From Streptomyces sp. NBC_01298 (GTDB lineage: Bacteria > Actinomycetota > Actinomycetes > Streptomycetales > Streptomycetaceae), in the NCBI RefSeq assembly GCF_035978755.1, contig NZ_CP108414.1, positions 434,001 through 498,000 of the forward strand: a stretch of 64,000 nt of DNA, read 5' to 3'. This document shows, in pieces, positions 16,344-24,449 of this stretch. The notes under the pieces are model-generated. The model worked only from the letters and a program-made list of their open reading frames with translations, had not been told where the DNA came from and did no database searches. Position 1 is the first letter of the stretch; every line of letters starts with the position of its first letter. The translations under genes were made by a program, and so were the position numbers.

Positions 16344-17702
16344 TCACTTCACCGTGGCGAGGATGGTGTCGGTGCGGGCGGCGGCCTGCTCGAGCAGGGT
16401 GTCGATGTCCGCGTCCTCCTTGGTCAGGACGGACTGCATGACACCGTCCAGGACGGTGTAGATCTGCTGCGCGTTCGGCGGCTCGACCTTGACCTCGACC
16501 TGGGGACTGCGGTCGACGAACGGCTTGTAGTTCTCCTGCGGCACGTTGGCGTGCGCGACGTGGATGGCGTCGATCTTCTGCTGGGCGGCGCCGCCGAAGA
16601 GGTTGGGCTGGGGGAGGCCGATCGGGACGCCGAGGCCGGAGAACTTGGTGACGTTCTCCTCCTCCCGGTCGGGGTTGAGGTACTTCCACTGGACCCACTG
16701 CAGGCCGGCCTTGATCTTCTCGGGCGTGGCCTTGGGGTTGAACATGAAACCGTCGCCGCCGCCGAGGGTGGCCGTGCCGGGGAGGGCCGCGAGGCCGAAC
16801 TCCTCGTACTTGCGCTCGAACTGCTTGACGATCGTGGGGATGTTGTCGGGTCCGGCCATGTACATACCGAGCTTGCCTGAGCCCATCATCTTCTGGACGT
16901 CGCCGATCTCCAGGAGCTGGCGGGTGCCCATGCTCTTGTCGGTCCAGCGCATGTCGTGCAGGGTGTGGAGCGCCTTGCGGCCCGCGTCGCTGTCGAAGGC
17001 GGCCTTCCACTTGCCGTTCTCCTCGGTGGCCACCTCGCCGCCCATGGAGTACAGCCAGGACGTCAGGTGCCAGCCGCCCTGGTTGTTCTTGCTGTAGTCG
17101 GCGTAGCCCACGGTGTCCTCGCCGAGCTCGCTGATCTTCTTCGCGGCGGCCCGGACCTCTTCCCAGGTGGTCGGGGGCTTGTCGGGGTCGAGTCCGGCCT
17201 TGCGGAAGAGCTCGCGGTTGTAGACGAGGCCCATGGAGTAGTTGCCGGTGGGCAGCCCGTAGGTCTTGCCCTCCTTGTCCTTGAACACCTTCTGGAGCTC
17301 GGGGCGTATGTCCGACAGGTACGGGACGTCGGCGAGGTAGGGGGTGATGTCGGCGCCCTGCTTGCGCTGGATGAGCCCGGCCGGGTCGGTGAAGTAGACG
17401 TAGTAGACGTCTTCGAGCTGGCCCCCGGCGAGTTTGGCCGCGAAGGTCTTGGGGTCCATCTGGCCCTCGCGGGCATCGATCTTGATCTTCGGGTGGGCCG
17501 CCTCGAACTGCTTGACCAGCTCCTCGAAGTCCTTGCGGTCGGCGGCCTGCGTCTTGGCCGGCATGCCGTTGACCGTGATCGTCACCACCCCGCCCGCCTT
17601 GTCGCCGGCCGGGGCCGGTGTGCCGGCGCAGGCGGTGAGGCCGAGGCTCGCCACGAGGGCGGTGGAGAGGAGCAGGGCACGACGTCTGGTGATGCCATCC
17701 AT
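16344..17702 (-). CDS. Extracellular sugar-binding lipoprotein
   Basis: A 452-residue solute-binding protein of the CUT1 class. It has a signal peptide with twin Arg and lipobox LTAC (Cys25), so it is anchored outside the membrane. Family features include LVYNRELFRKAGLDPDKPPTTWEE and a tail cluster matching other family 1 binding proteins. It delivers oligosaccharide, probably from alpha-glucan given its neighbours, to the two permeases downstream. ATG 17702 has GGAAGG 9 bases upstream. The promoter with LacI-type half-sites lies at 17743-17796. Confidence 0.93.
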   Translation of the reverse strand: MDGITRRRALLLSTALVASLGLTACAGTPAPAGDKAGGVVTITVNGMPAKTQAADRKDFEELVKQFEAAHPKIKIDAREGQMDPKTFAAKLAGGQLEDVYYVYFTDPAGLIQRKQGADITPYLADVPYLSDIRPELQKVFKDKEGKTYGLPTGNYSMGLVYNRELFRKAGLDPDKPPTTWEEVRAAAKKISELGEDTVGYADYSKNNQGGWHLTSWLYSMGGEVATEENGKWKAAFDSDAGRKALHTLHDMRWTDKSMGTRQLLEIGDVQKMMGSGKLGMYMAGPDNIPTIVKQFERKYEEFGLAALPGTATLGGGDGFMFNPKATPEKIKAGLQWVQWKYLNPDREEENVTKFSGLGVPIGLPQPNLFGGAAQQKIDAIHVAHANVPQENYKPFVDRSPQVEVKVEPPNAQQIYTVLDGVMQSVLTKEDADIDTLLEQAAARTDTILATVK

Positions 17703-17742
17703 GGGAACAGGCCTTCCGGGCGGGTCGGGCTTCGATGGCGTG

Positions 17743-17796
17743 ACAGTAGAAGCCGTGAACGCAAGAAGTCAATAATGTTACGCAAGACATTACGCA
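17743..17796 (-). promoter_or_regulatory. Promoter and LacI operator cluster of the alpha-glucan operon
   Basis: On the minus strand -35 TTGACT (17767-17772), 18-bp spacer, -10 TACTGT (17743-17748). Three ACGCA half-sites lie at 17759-17765 (inside the spacer), 17779-17786 and 17791-17796. They are the best operator candidates for the adjacent LacI-family regulator. Confidence 0.65.
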
Positions 17797-17862
17797 TGGA
17801 GATTCGGCTATGTGACGGATCGTGACAGGTCGGCTGTCACCTCGGCGGCAGCGGCGGACACG

Positions 17863-17896
17863 AAAAGAGGGCCCGGCGACCACCGGGCCCTCTTTT
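17863..17896. terminator. Bidirectional terminator between lacI-type gene and operon promoter
   Basis: A perfect 14-bp stem (17863-17876 and 17883-17896) with A-rich and T-rich ends (AAAAGAGGGCCCGG / CCGGGCCCTCTTTT) and a 6-base loop, 26 bases after the regulator stop. Confidence 0.9.
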
Positions 17897-17921
17897 CCCG
17901 CACCGCCCCCAGCTCCCCCGG

Positions 17922-18938
17922 TCAGCGCCCCGGAGACGGGCGCGTGGTGGACGAGCGGACGATGAGTTCGGTGTCGAAGAGGATCTCCGAGGACAGGCCC
18001 ACCCCCGTACGGATCTGCTCGGCCAAGAACTGCACCGCGGCCGAGGCCATGGCGGCGACGGGCTGGCGGGCCGTCGTCAGCGGCGGATCGGTGGCCACCA
18101 TGAAGAGGGAGTCGTCGAAGCCCACGACGGACAGCCGGGCCGGGACGTCCAGCCCCCGCCGACGCGCCCCGCGAATGGCGCCGAGGGCGAGGGCGTCGCT
18201 GGCGCAGACGACCGCCGTCACCCCGCGCGGGAGGAGCTGGGTGATCGCCGTGGCGCCGCCCTCCATCGAGAAGAGGGCGTGGGCGACCAGCGGCCGCCAC
18301 TCCTGGGCCGGGACCCCGCGCCGGGCGTTGAAAGCCGCGTAACCAGCGAGTTTGCGAACCGAGGGGACGTGGCCGGAGGGGCCCACGATCATGCCGATCC
18401 GCTCGTGGCCGAGCGCCGACAGGTGCTCCAGCGCCTGTTCGGCGGCTCCGGCGTCATCCACCGAGACCTGGGCGACGCCGGGGTTCTCGTCGGCCGGATT
18501 GACCAGGACGACCGGGATCCCGCGGCGGCGCAGCTCGCGCCCCTGGGCCTCGCCTATGTCGGTGTAGCTGGCGCCGACGAAGACGATCCCGCCGACGTTC
18601 TGCCCGAGCAGCATGTCCACGTAGTGCGACTCCGAGACGCCGTCGGCCGTGCGCGTGCACAGCACGGGGACCAGCCCCTGGCCGTTGAGGAGCCCGGCGA
18701 GCGCCTCCGCGGCCGCGGAGAAGACGGGGTTCTGGAGGTCGGGGACAACCAGCCCGATCAGCTGGGCCCGTTCCCTGCGGAACTCCGCCGGGCGCTCGAA
18801 GCCGCACACGTCCACGGCCGTCAGGACCGCCTCGCGGGTGGCGGGCGCCACGTCCCTGTTGCCGTTCAGGACGCGACTCACCGTAGTCGTGCTGACGCCG
18901 GCCATCTCGGCCACTTGGGCTAGCCTCTGGGTGCTCAC
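17922..18938 (-). CDS. LacI-family regulator of the alpha-glucan locus
   Basis: A 338-residue repressor. The N-terminal LacI helix-turn-helix and hinge read RLAQVAEMAGVSTTTVSRVLNGNRDVAPATREAV, followed by a periplasmic-binding-protein-like sensor (LIGLVVPDLQNPVF..). It is transcribed ahead of, and in the same direction as, the transporter operon and is separated from it by a terminator. GTG 18938 lies 6 bases after -10 TAGCTT (18945-18950), so the mRNA is probably leaderless. Half-sites like those before the operon lie at 18982-18998, suggesting autoregulation. Confidence 0.93.
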   Translation of the reverse strand: MSTQRLAQVAEMAGVSTTTVSRVLNGNRDVAPATREAVLTAVDVCGFERPAEFRRERAQLIGLVVPDLQNPVFSAAAEALAGLLNGQGLVPVLCTRTADGVSESHYVDMLLGQNVGGIVFVGASYTDIGEAQGRELRRRGIPVVLVNPADENPGVAQVSVDDAGAAEQALEHLSALGHERIGMIVGPSGHVPSVRKLAGYAAFNARRGVPAQEWRPLVAHALFSMEGGATAITQLLPRGVTAVVCASDALALGAIRGARRRGLDVPARLSVVGFDDSLFMVATDPPLTTARQPVAAMASAAVQFLAEQIRTGVGLSSEILFDTELIVRSSTTRPSPGR

Positions 18939-18944
18939 GCGATC

Positions 18945-18998
18945 AAGCTACCAGTCGGGTGCGCAAAAAACAGTCCCACTGACGCAAATCTCTTGCAA
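18945..18998 (-). promoter_or_regulatory. Promoter region of the LacI-type gene with half-sites
   Basis: -10 TAGCTT (18945-18950) is 6 bases before the GTG start. ACGCAAA at 18982-18988 and TTGCAA at about 18993-18998 resemble the ACGCAAG half-sites upstream of the operon. Confidence 0.45.
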
Positions 18999-19173
18999 GC
19001 GGATCGGAAGCACACCGCGGACGCGCACCCCGCACGCACACCACATACGCGCCCCTCGGCCCGAGCCCGTCCAATGGCGCACCCCGGTCGCGACCCGCCG
19101 TGGAGGGTGATGGTCTGGGTGGGTGACCGTGCGGCCGACCGGGGCCCGTGCGGCCGGGGTGAGGAGACACGTC

Positions 19174-20739
19174 GTGGCCAAGGCCTATCTGGTGGGTGCC
19201 GGCATCGCTTCCCTGTCGGCGGCGGCGCTGCTGATCAGGGAGGGCGGGTTCGCGGGCTCGGACATCACGATCCTGGAAGCCCAGGACCGCACCGGCGGAA
19301 GCCTCGACGCCGCGGGAGACCCCGAGAACGGCTACACCATGCGCGGCGGCCGGATGTTCGAGCTGCACTTCGAGTGCACGTACGACCTGCTGCGCTCCAT
19401 CCCCTCGCTGGACGCTCCGGGCACCTCGGTCACCGAGGACACCTTCGCCTTCCACGAGGACTTCGCCTGGAACGACAAGGCCCGCCTGGTCGACTCCGCC
19501 GGTCTGCGGGTCGACACCCGTTCCATGGGGTTCTCCGAGCGCGACCGGCTGGACCTGGTCGCGTGCGTGGCCTCGCCCGAGTCCCGCCTCGACGGCAAGC
19601 GCATCTCGGACTGCTTCACCCCGGAGTTCTTCACCACCAACTTCTGGTACATGTGGTGCACGACCTTCGCCTTCGAGCCCTGGCACTCGGCGATCGAGTT
19701 CCGGCGCTACCTCAACCGGTTCGTGCACCTCTTCAAGACCTTCGACACCATGTCGGGCATCTACCGCACCCGCTTCAACCAGTACGACTCGATCGTGCGA
19801 CCGCTCCAGAGCTGGCTGCGGACCAACGGCGTCGTGTTCACGATGAACACCACCGTGACCGACGTGGAGCTCGCCGAGGGCGAAGGCACCACCGTCACCG
19901 CCCTCGTCTGCACCCGGGAGGGCGCGGGCCTGCGGATCCCGGTCGCCGCCGAGGACCTGGTGTTCGTCACCAACGGGTCGATGACCGCGAACTCGACCCT
20001 GGGATCGACCGACACCCCCGCCGTACTGGACACCTCCGCGCCGGACGCCTCGTGGCGCCTGTGGCAGACCCTGGCGGCCAAGCGCCCCCACCTGGGCGAC
20101 CCTTCGGTGTTCGACTCCTCCGTCTCGGACTCCACCTGGGGCTCCTTCACCGTCACCAGCCAGGACCCCACCTTCTTCAAGGCCATGGAGGAGTTCTCCG
20201 GCAGCGAGGCCGGCAAGGGCGGCCTGATCACCTTCAAGGACTCCGGCTGGCTGCTGACCATCGTCCTCAACCACCAGCCGCACTTCCACGAGCAGCCCGA
20301 GGGAACCTACGTCTGGTGGGGGTACGCCCTCTTCCCGGACAAGGCCGGCGACCACGTGGGCAAGACGATGGCCGAGTGCACGGGCCGCGAGATCCTCACC
20401 GAGGTGCTCGGGCACCTGCGCCTCGAACAGAGCGAGCAGATCCTGGAGTCCTCCATCGTCGTGCCGGCCCTGATGCCGTACATCACGAGCCAGTTCCTGG
20501 TGCGCAAGGGCGGCGACCGGCCCGAGGTGGTTCCGGAGGGCTCCACCAACCTGGCCTTCATCGGCCAGTACGCCGAGGTTCCCGACGACGTGGTGTTCAC
20601 CGTCGAGTACTCGGTGCGCACCGCGTGGACGGCCGTGGCCCGGCTGCTGCACCTGGACCGGCAGCCGCCGCCGGTCTACAAGGGCGGCCACGATCCCCGG
20701 GTGCTCCTGGAGGCCCTGCACACGATGCACCGCCGCTGA
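19174..20739 (+). CDS. ohyA: Oleate hydratase (MCRA family)
   Basis: A 521-residue FAD-dependent fatty-acid hydratase that adds water to the cis-9 double bond of unsaturated fatty acids, giving hydroxy fatty acids and detoxifying free oleate. The N-terminal Rossmann motif (YLVGAGIASLSAAALLIREGG, with LEAQDRTGGSLD after it) and family signatures (MRGGRMFELHFECTYDLL, WYMWCTTFAFEPWHSA, FEEFSGSEAGKGGLITFKDSGW-like, MPYITSQFL) are clear. GTG 19174 has GAGGAG 8 bases upstream. Divergent from lacI; 75 bases before a peroxiredoxin gene. Confidence 0.94.
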   Translation: MAKAYLVGAGIASLSAAALLIREGGFAGSDITILEAQDRTGGSLDAAGDPENGYTMRGGRMFELHFECTYDLLRSIPSLDAPGTSVTEDTFAFHEDFAWNDKARLVDSAGLRVDTRSMGFSERDRLDLVACVASPESRLDGKRISDCFTPEFFTTNFWYMWCTTFAFEPWHSAIEFRRYLNRFVHLFKTFDTMSGIYRTRFNQYDSIVRPLQSWLRTNGVVFTMNTTVTDVELAEGEGTTVTALVCTREGAGLRIPVAAEDLVFVTNGSMTANSTLGSTDTPAVLDTSAPDASWRLWQTLAAKRPHLGDPSVFDSSVSDSTWGSFTVTSQDPTFFKAMEEFSGSEAGKGGLITFKDSGWLLTIVLNHQPHFHEQPEGTYVWWGYALFPDKAGDHVGKTMAECTGREILTEVLGHLRLEQSEQILESSIVVPALMPYITSQFLVRKGGDRPEVVPEGSTNLAFIGQYAEVPDDVVFTVEYSVRTAWTAVARLLHLDRQPPPVYKGGHDPRVLLEALHTMHRR

Positions 20740-20814
20740 GCCGTCGCTCGGCCGCCGCCGGGCCGCCGCGGTCGGGTACCGTACGCCCCTCGACGACAGA
20801 GAGGTGCGGCCATC

Positions 20815-21300
20815 GTGACCCGAATCCCGGACGTGGGCGATGTGGTGGGCGAGTTCTCGCTCCCCGGCGGCCTGCTGAGTGAGGACGCCTTCACGCGCGG
20901 GCGGTACACGCTCGGCGAGCAGCGCGGGAACCCGGTCGTTCTCGCCTTCTACCCCGGCGACAACACCCCGGTCTGCACGACGCAGTTGTGCTCCTACTCC
21001 GACGGGCTGGAGGCGCTCTCCGCGTGCGGCGCCCAGGTCTGGGGCATCAGCCCGCAGGACGTGGACAGCCACGAGGCCTTCGCCCGGGCCCGGGGTCTGC
21101 GGATTCCGCTGCTCGCCGACACCGACCGCGCGGTCGCCCGCGCCTTCGGCATCGCGGCTCCCGTGATCGGCCTGCGGCGCTCCGTCTTCGTCATCGCCCC
21201 GGACGGCACCCTGCACTGGAAGCACGTCGGGACCCTCGGCGTGAGGTTCCCCTCCGCGGACACCATCGCGGAGCAGCTCGCCGGTGTCACCACGGGCTGA
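20815..21300 (+). CDS. Peroxiredoxin, BCP/AhpC-TSA family
   Basis: A 161-residue thiol peroxidase reducing hydrogen peroxide and organic peroxides. The peroxidatic site is TPVCTTQLC with Cys54; Cys59, five residues later, is the expected resolving cysteine of atypical 2-Cys BCP proteins. FYPGDNTP and the C-terminal SVFVIAPDG are also typical. GTG start. It follows oleate hydratase on the same strand; a lipid-peroxide connection is only a suggestion. Confidence 0.92.
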   Translation: MTRIPDVGDVVGEFSLPGGLLSEDAFTRGRYTLGEQRGNPVVLAFYPGDNTPVCTTQLCSYSDGLEALSACGAQVWGISPQDVDSHEAFARARGLRIPLLADTDRAVARAFGIAAPVIGLRRSVFVIAPDGTLHWKHVGTLGVRFPSADTIAEQLAGVTTG

Positions 21301-21355
21301 AGGTCAGGAGATCAGGGGGCCAGCGGATTCCGGAGCCTCCGGACACTCAGGAGAC

Positions 21356-22174
21356 TCAGGAGACTCCGGAGGCCAGGTCGGCCGCGGGCATGAGGCGGCC
21401 GACCGAGTTGACCATCTGCCGGCGGCTGAGCAGGCGGCCTCCGACGGCCAACACCCGGTTGAGGGCGCCGGAGATCACGCTCGGGCCCGGATTCCTGCGG
21501 TCGAGCGCCGCCAGCGCCGTGCGGACGACCTCCTCGCACGTCTGGACCCGGGTGCCGCCGCCCACCTCGCTGGTCCCGACGACGTCGAAGAACTCGGTCT
21601 TCGTCGCGCCGGGCGAGAGCGCCAGCACCCGCAGTCCGGTGCCCTGGGATTCGTGCCAGAGCGCTTCGGTGAAGCTCAGCACGAAGGCCTTGGTCGCGCC
21701 GTAGACGGCCATCTGGGGAATGGGCTGGTAGGCGGCCATGCTCGCGACGTTGACGAGGACGCCCTTGCCGTGGGCGCGCAGCGGGCCGATGAAGGCACGG
21801 CTGATGTCGACCACCGCGCCCACGTTGACGGCGAGTTCCTGGCGCAGCCGTGCGGGATCCTCCTGGTGGAGCGGGCCGAAGGTGCCGAAGCCGGCGTTGT
21901 TGACCAGGCTCGTGACCGTGATGCCGCGCCGCTCCAGCTCTTCGAGGAGCGCGTCGCCGATCCGGTCCGCTCCGAGGTCCATCGGGACGGGCGTGGCCTG
22001 GACCCCGTACTCCGCCGAGAGCTCCGCGGCCAGCCGCTCCAGGCGGTCGGCGCGGCGGGCGACCAGGACGAGGCCGGATCCGCGGGCGGCCAGTCGGCGG
22101 GCGAACTCCTCGCCGAGGCCGGAGCTCGCTCCCGTGATCAGTGTGGTCTGGCCCCGGTAGTCGACCGCGTTCAT
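21356..22174 (-). CDS. SDR-family oxidoreductase
   Basis: A 272-residue short-chain dehydrogenase. TGASSGLG near residue 14 and ARRADRLE indicate NADP(H) binding; NNAGFGTFG and YGATKAF carry the structural and catalytic residues, with Ser in NVASMAAYQ. The C-terminal third is longer than FabG-type enzymes, as in the DltE/YdfG-like group with unknown substrates. ATG 22174 has AGGGGAG 8 bases upstream; an upstream extension to 22222 lacks a ribosome site. Stand-alone gene. Confidence 0.9.
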   Translation of the reverse strand: MNAVDYRGQTTLITGASSGLGEEFARRLAARGSGLVLVARRADRLERLAAELSAEYGVQATPVPMDLGADRIGDALLEELERRGITVTSLVNNAGFGTFGPLHQEDPARLRQELAVNVGAVVDISRAFIGPLRAHGKGVLVNVASMAAYQPIPQMAVYGATKAFVLSFTEALWHESQGTGLRVLALSPGATKTEFFDVVGTSEVGGGTRVQTCEEVVRTALAALDRRNPGPSVISGALNRVLAVGGRLLSRRQMVNSVGRLMPAADLASGVS

Positions 22175-22230
22175 GACCCGTCTCCCCTGCGCGTGGTGGC
22201 GTGCCTCCCGTACCAGGGCCACCGTACGCG

Positions 22231-22279
22231 CCGGGTCCCCGGCCGTCCGGCGCGGGAGGCCGGACGAACGGGGACCCGG
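22231..22279 (-). terminator. Nested stem-loop terminator
   Basis: Outer 11-bp arms at 22231-22241 and 22269-22279 enclose an inner 7-bp stem (22245-22251 and 22259-22265). It ends 21 bases past the stop of the small secreted protein. Confidence 0.75.
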
Positions 22280-22299
22280 GCGTGGAGCGGGGCCCGTGC

Positions 22300-22500
22300 T
22301 CAGTTGTTGGAGCCCACCGTGTTGTTGAGGCCCGCGTTGAACACGTCGTCGGCGGCGAACTGCAGCCAGTCACCGAAGACGATCGTGTACGACTTCTCGG
22401 ACGGGGCGTTGACCGTCACGTCGGCGGAAGCGGCGGAGGCGCAGCCGAGGACGATGACACCGGCGGCGACGAGGGAGAGCACGGAGCGTACGGAACGCAT
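22300..22500 (-). CDS. Small secreted protein
   Basis: A 66-residue precursor. A signal peptide (MRSVRSVLSLVAAGVIVLGCASAASA) leaves a mature peptide of about 40 residues ending NAGLNNTVGSNN. The Asn/Gly-rich tail recalls rodlin/chaplin-like surface peptides, but the length and missing cysteine pair fit neither family. A cysteine inside the hydrophobic stretch could be read as a poor lipobox. AAAGGTG precedes ATG 22500, and a terminator follows. Function unknown. Confidence 0.7.
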   Translation of the reverse strand: MRSVRSVLSLVAAGVIVLGCASAASADVTVNAPSEKSYTIVFGDWLQFAADDVFNAGLNNTVGSNN

Positions 22501-22637
22501 GGATGCACCTTTCGGAAGGTTCGGGTGGGGGCAGTGAGCACCATCGAACCTAGAGAGGCGCCGCCTGTCTGTCCCGCCGCAGGGCCGGGCCGGGCCGAGA
22601 GCCAACCGATCGGACGAATCGGACCGCGGAGCGCGGC

Positions 22638-23018
22638 TCAGCGCGCGCGGGCCGCGCCCGAGGCGAGGGCCTCGCCGACGACGCGGATGGCGCGGGCCAG
22701 CCGGGAGAGCTGCTGGAGCTCGGCGGCGTACATCCTGATCGAGGTCTCGATGACCCCTTCGGTCACCCCGAGGGAGGGGAGCTGGGCCCGGCCGGTTTCC
22801 AGGGCCACCCGTACGGCCCGCATCTCGTGCTGCACCTGCAGCTGGGCGTGGCGCGCGAGGAGCACGGGGCTCCGGGTCAGGGTCGCGTAGCCGGCGTAGC
22901 GGGCCGGCAGGAGATCGCGCAGCCAGTGGGTGGCCGTGCGTTCCCAGTCGTGGTTCCCGGGCCTCTTGACCTGCTGGGGCCAGTCCTGACTGCGGGTGCT
23001 GAGAGCCGTCTGAGACAT
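22638..23018 (-). CDS. Conserved hypothetical protein of streptomycetes
   Basis: A 126-residue helical protein from ATG 23018, beginning MSQTALSTRSQDWPQQVKRPGNHDWERTA. It contains a long amphipathic region (HAQLQVQHEMRAVRVALE..AAELQQLSRLARAIRVVGEAL). The composition and conserved Trp-rich N-terminus mark a real gene; I know of no function. The ribosome site is weak (CAGGA directly before the start). An AT-rich island, probably its control region, lies 200-300 bases upstream. Confidence 0.65.
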   Translation of the reverse strand: MSQTALSTRSQDWPQQVKRPGNHDWERTATHWLRDLLPARYAGYATLTRSPVLLARHAQLQVQHEMRAVRVALETGRAQLPSLGVTEGVIETSIRMYAAELQQLSRLARAIRVVGEALASGAARAR

Positions 23019-23377
23019 TCCTGCCGCTTCCACGAGGTGTCGAACGCCGATGGAGACGTTTGGCGCGGCCTCGGCCCAGGGGTTGGCCGAGGCCGCAGAG
23101 GCGCTGCGGGATCCGAAAGCCGGACGGGACACCAGGCGTCACGTGAGGAGGAGAAACGTCACGTCGGGTGTCTGTTCAAAGACGGTGTGGGGACACCGCC
23201 CTCGGCATCTTGACGGATGACCGCGCCGCCATCAGTAAACATATATACCGTTGAGTAAGCAAGGGTATGAAAATATTCATGTGCAAGGGTGCCGTGAATA
23301 TGGCACCTCGTGCCACTTCGTGGGCTCATGGGTGGATCTAGAGGCCCGGAGCGCCAGTGGGCGACAGGGCTGGGCGT
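23019..23377. promoter_or_regulatory. Gene-free region with an AT-rich, repeat-bearing island
   Basis: 359 bp between two minus-strand genes. 23230-23300 is strikingly AT-rich for this genome and includes ATATATACC and AAATATTCAT. It holds nested inverted repeats: ATATTCA/TGAATAT (23273-23279, 23295-23301), GGTGCC/GGCACC (23288-23293, 23302-23307), TGGCA/TGCCA (23301-23305, 23311-23315) and ATACC/GGTAT (23245-23249, 23264-23268). Probable promoter and operator area for the gene at 22638-23018. Confidence 0.4.
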
Positions 23378-24295
23378 CTAGAGGAAGAAGCCGTGCTGGT
23401 CGGCGGCCTGCTCATAGCTTTCGAGCCGGGTTTGCGTCCGCTCGGGGTCCGCGTCCGCCATTGCCTGGAGCAGCGCCGCGGACAGGACGCCCGGCGCCGC
23501 GTAGGAGTCGAAGACCAGCCGCGATCCGGTTCCGGCCGTCAGTGCCACGTCGGCCTCGTCCACCAGCGGCCCGAGCGTGCGGTCCGTGATCAGTGCGATC
23601 CGCAGCCCCGCCCCGCGGGCCACCCGCAGCGCGGCGAGGGTCTCCTTGGCGTGCCGGGGCATCGCGAAGGCCAGGACCCAGCTGCCGCCCGCCGCCCGGG
23701 CCTGCAGCAGCGCGTCCGAGGCGACGCTGCCGCCGCCGGTGACCAGGCGCACGTCGGGGTGGATCCGGCGGGCCGCGTACGCGAAGTACTCCGCGAGCGA
23801 GACGGAGATCCGCAGCCCGAGGATCGTCAGCGGCACCGACCGGGCCAGCTCGCGCCCGATGTCGAGCACCTGGTCGGTGTCGGCGAGCAGCTGGCGGACG
23901 GTGCGCAGGTTCTCGATCTCGGCGTCGACGGCCGCCTGCAGTTCGTTGCGCCGGGTCTGTGCGGGGCTGTCGGGGGCGCCGGCCACCGCGCTGAGCGCGA
24001 TCGGCTGGAGCACGTCGCGCAGGGCCGGGTAGCCGCTGAAGCCGAGGGCGGCGGCGAAGCGGGTCACGGAGGGCTGGCTCACGCCGGCCCGTTCCGCGAG
24101 CTCGGTGATGGAGAGGAACGCCGCCTCGGTGAGGTGGTCGACGAGGTACTGGGCGATCCGGCGCTGGCCCGGCGAGAGCGGGTGCCCGTCGAACAGCGCC
24201 CGGACCCGGTCCGCCGGGGCCCGCTCGTGGTCGATCGGCTGCCCGCCCGGCGTGATCGCCGCCGCCTGTGCGCGCGCCTGCTGCCCCGATGACAC
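23378..24295 (-). CDS. RpiR/MurR-family transcriptional regulator
   Basis: A 305-residue regulator. The N-terminal HTH_6 domain includes SITELAERAGVSQPSVTRFAAALGFSGYPALRDVL (about residues 62-97). It is followed by a SIS phosphosugar-binding domain with GLRISVSLAEYFAYAARR and LAFAMPRHAKETLAALRVARGAG. Members respond to phosphorylated sugars or cell-wall amino sugars. GTG 24295 has GGGAGGA 6 bases upstream. The next gene upstream encodes a secreted peptidase; whether it is the target is not shown. Confidence 0.9.
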   Translation of the reverse strand: MSSGQQARAQAAAITPGGQPIDHERAPADRVRALFDGHPLSPGQRRIAQYLVDHLTEAAFLSITELAERAGVSQPSVTRFAAALGFSGYPALRDVLQPIALSAVAGAPDSPAQTRRNELQAAVDAEIENLRTVRQLLADTDQVLDIGRELARSVPLTILGLRISVSLAEYFAYAARRIHPDVRLVTGGGSVASDALLQARAAGGSWVLAFAMPRHAKETLAALRVARGAGLRIALITDRTLGPLVDEADVALTAGTGSRLVFDSYAAPGVLSAALLQAMADADPERTQTRLESYEQAADQHGFFL

Positions 24296-24449
24296 CGGCG
24301 GTCCTCCCTTTCGTGCCGCTCCGTGATCCCAACATAGCTCACGGCATCCGGCTGACCAGCGCGCTTCCCCGCTCGGCCGGCCGCGCGGACGCACGCGGCG
24401 CCCTTCGGCGCGCACCGGCTCCGCGACAGCCGCACGGGCTGATGGATCG

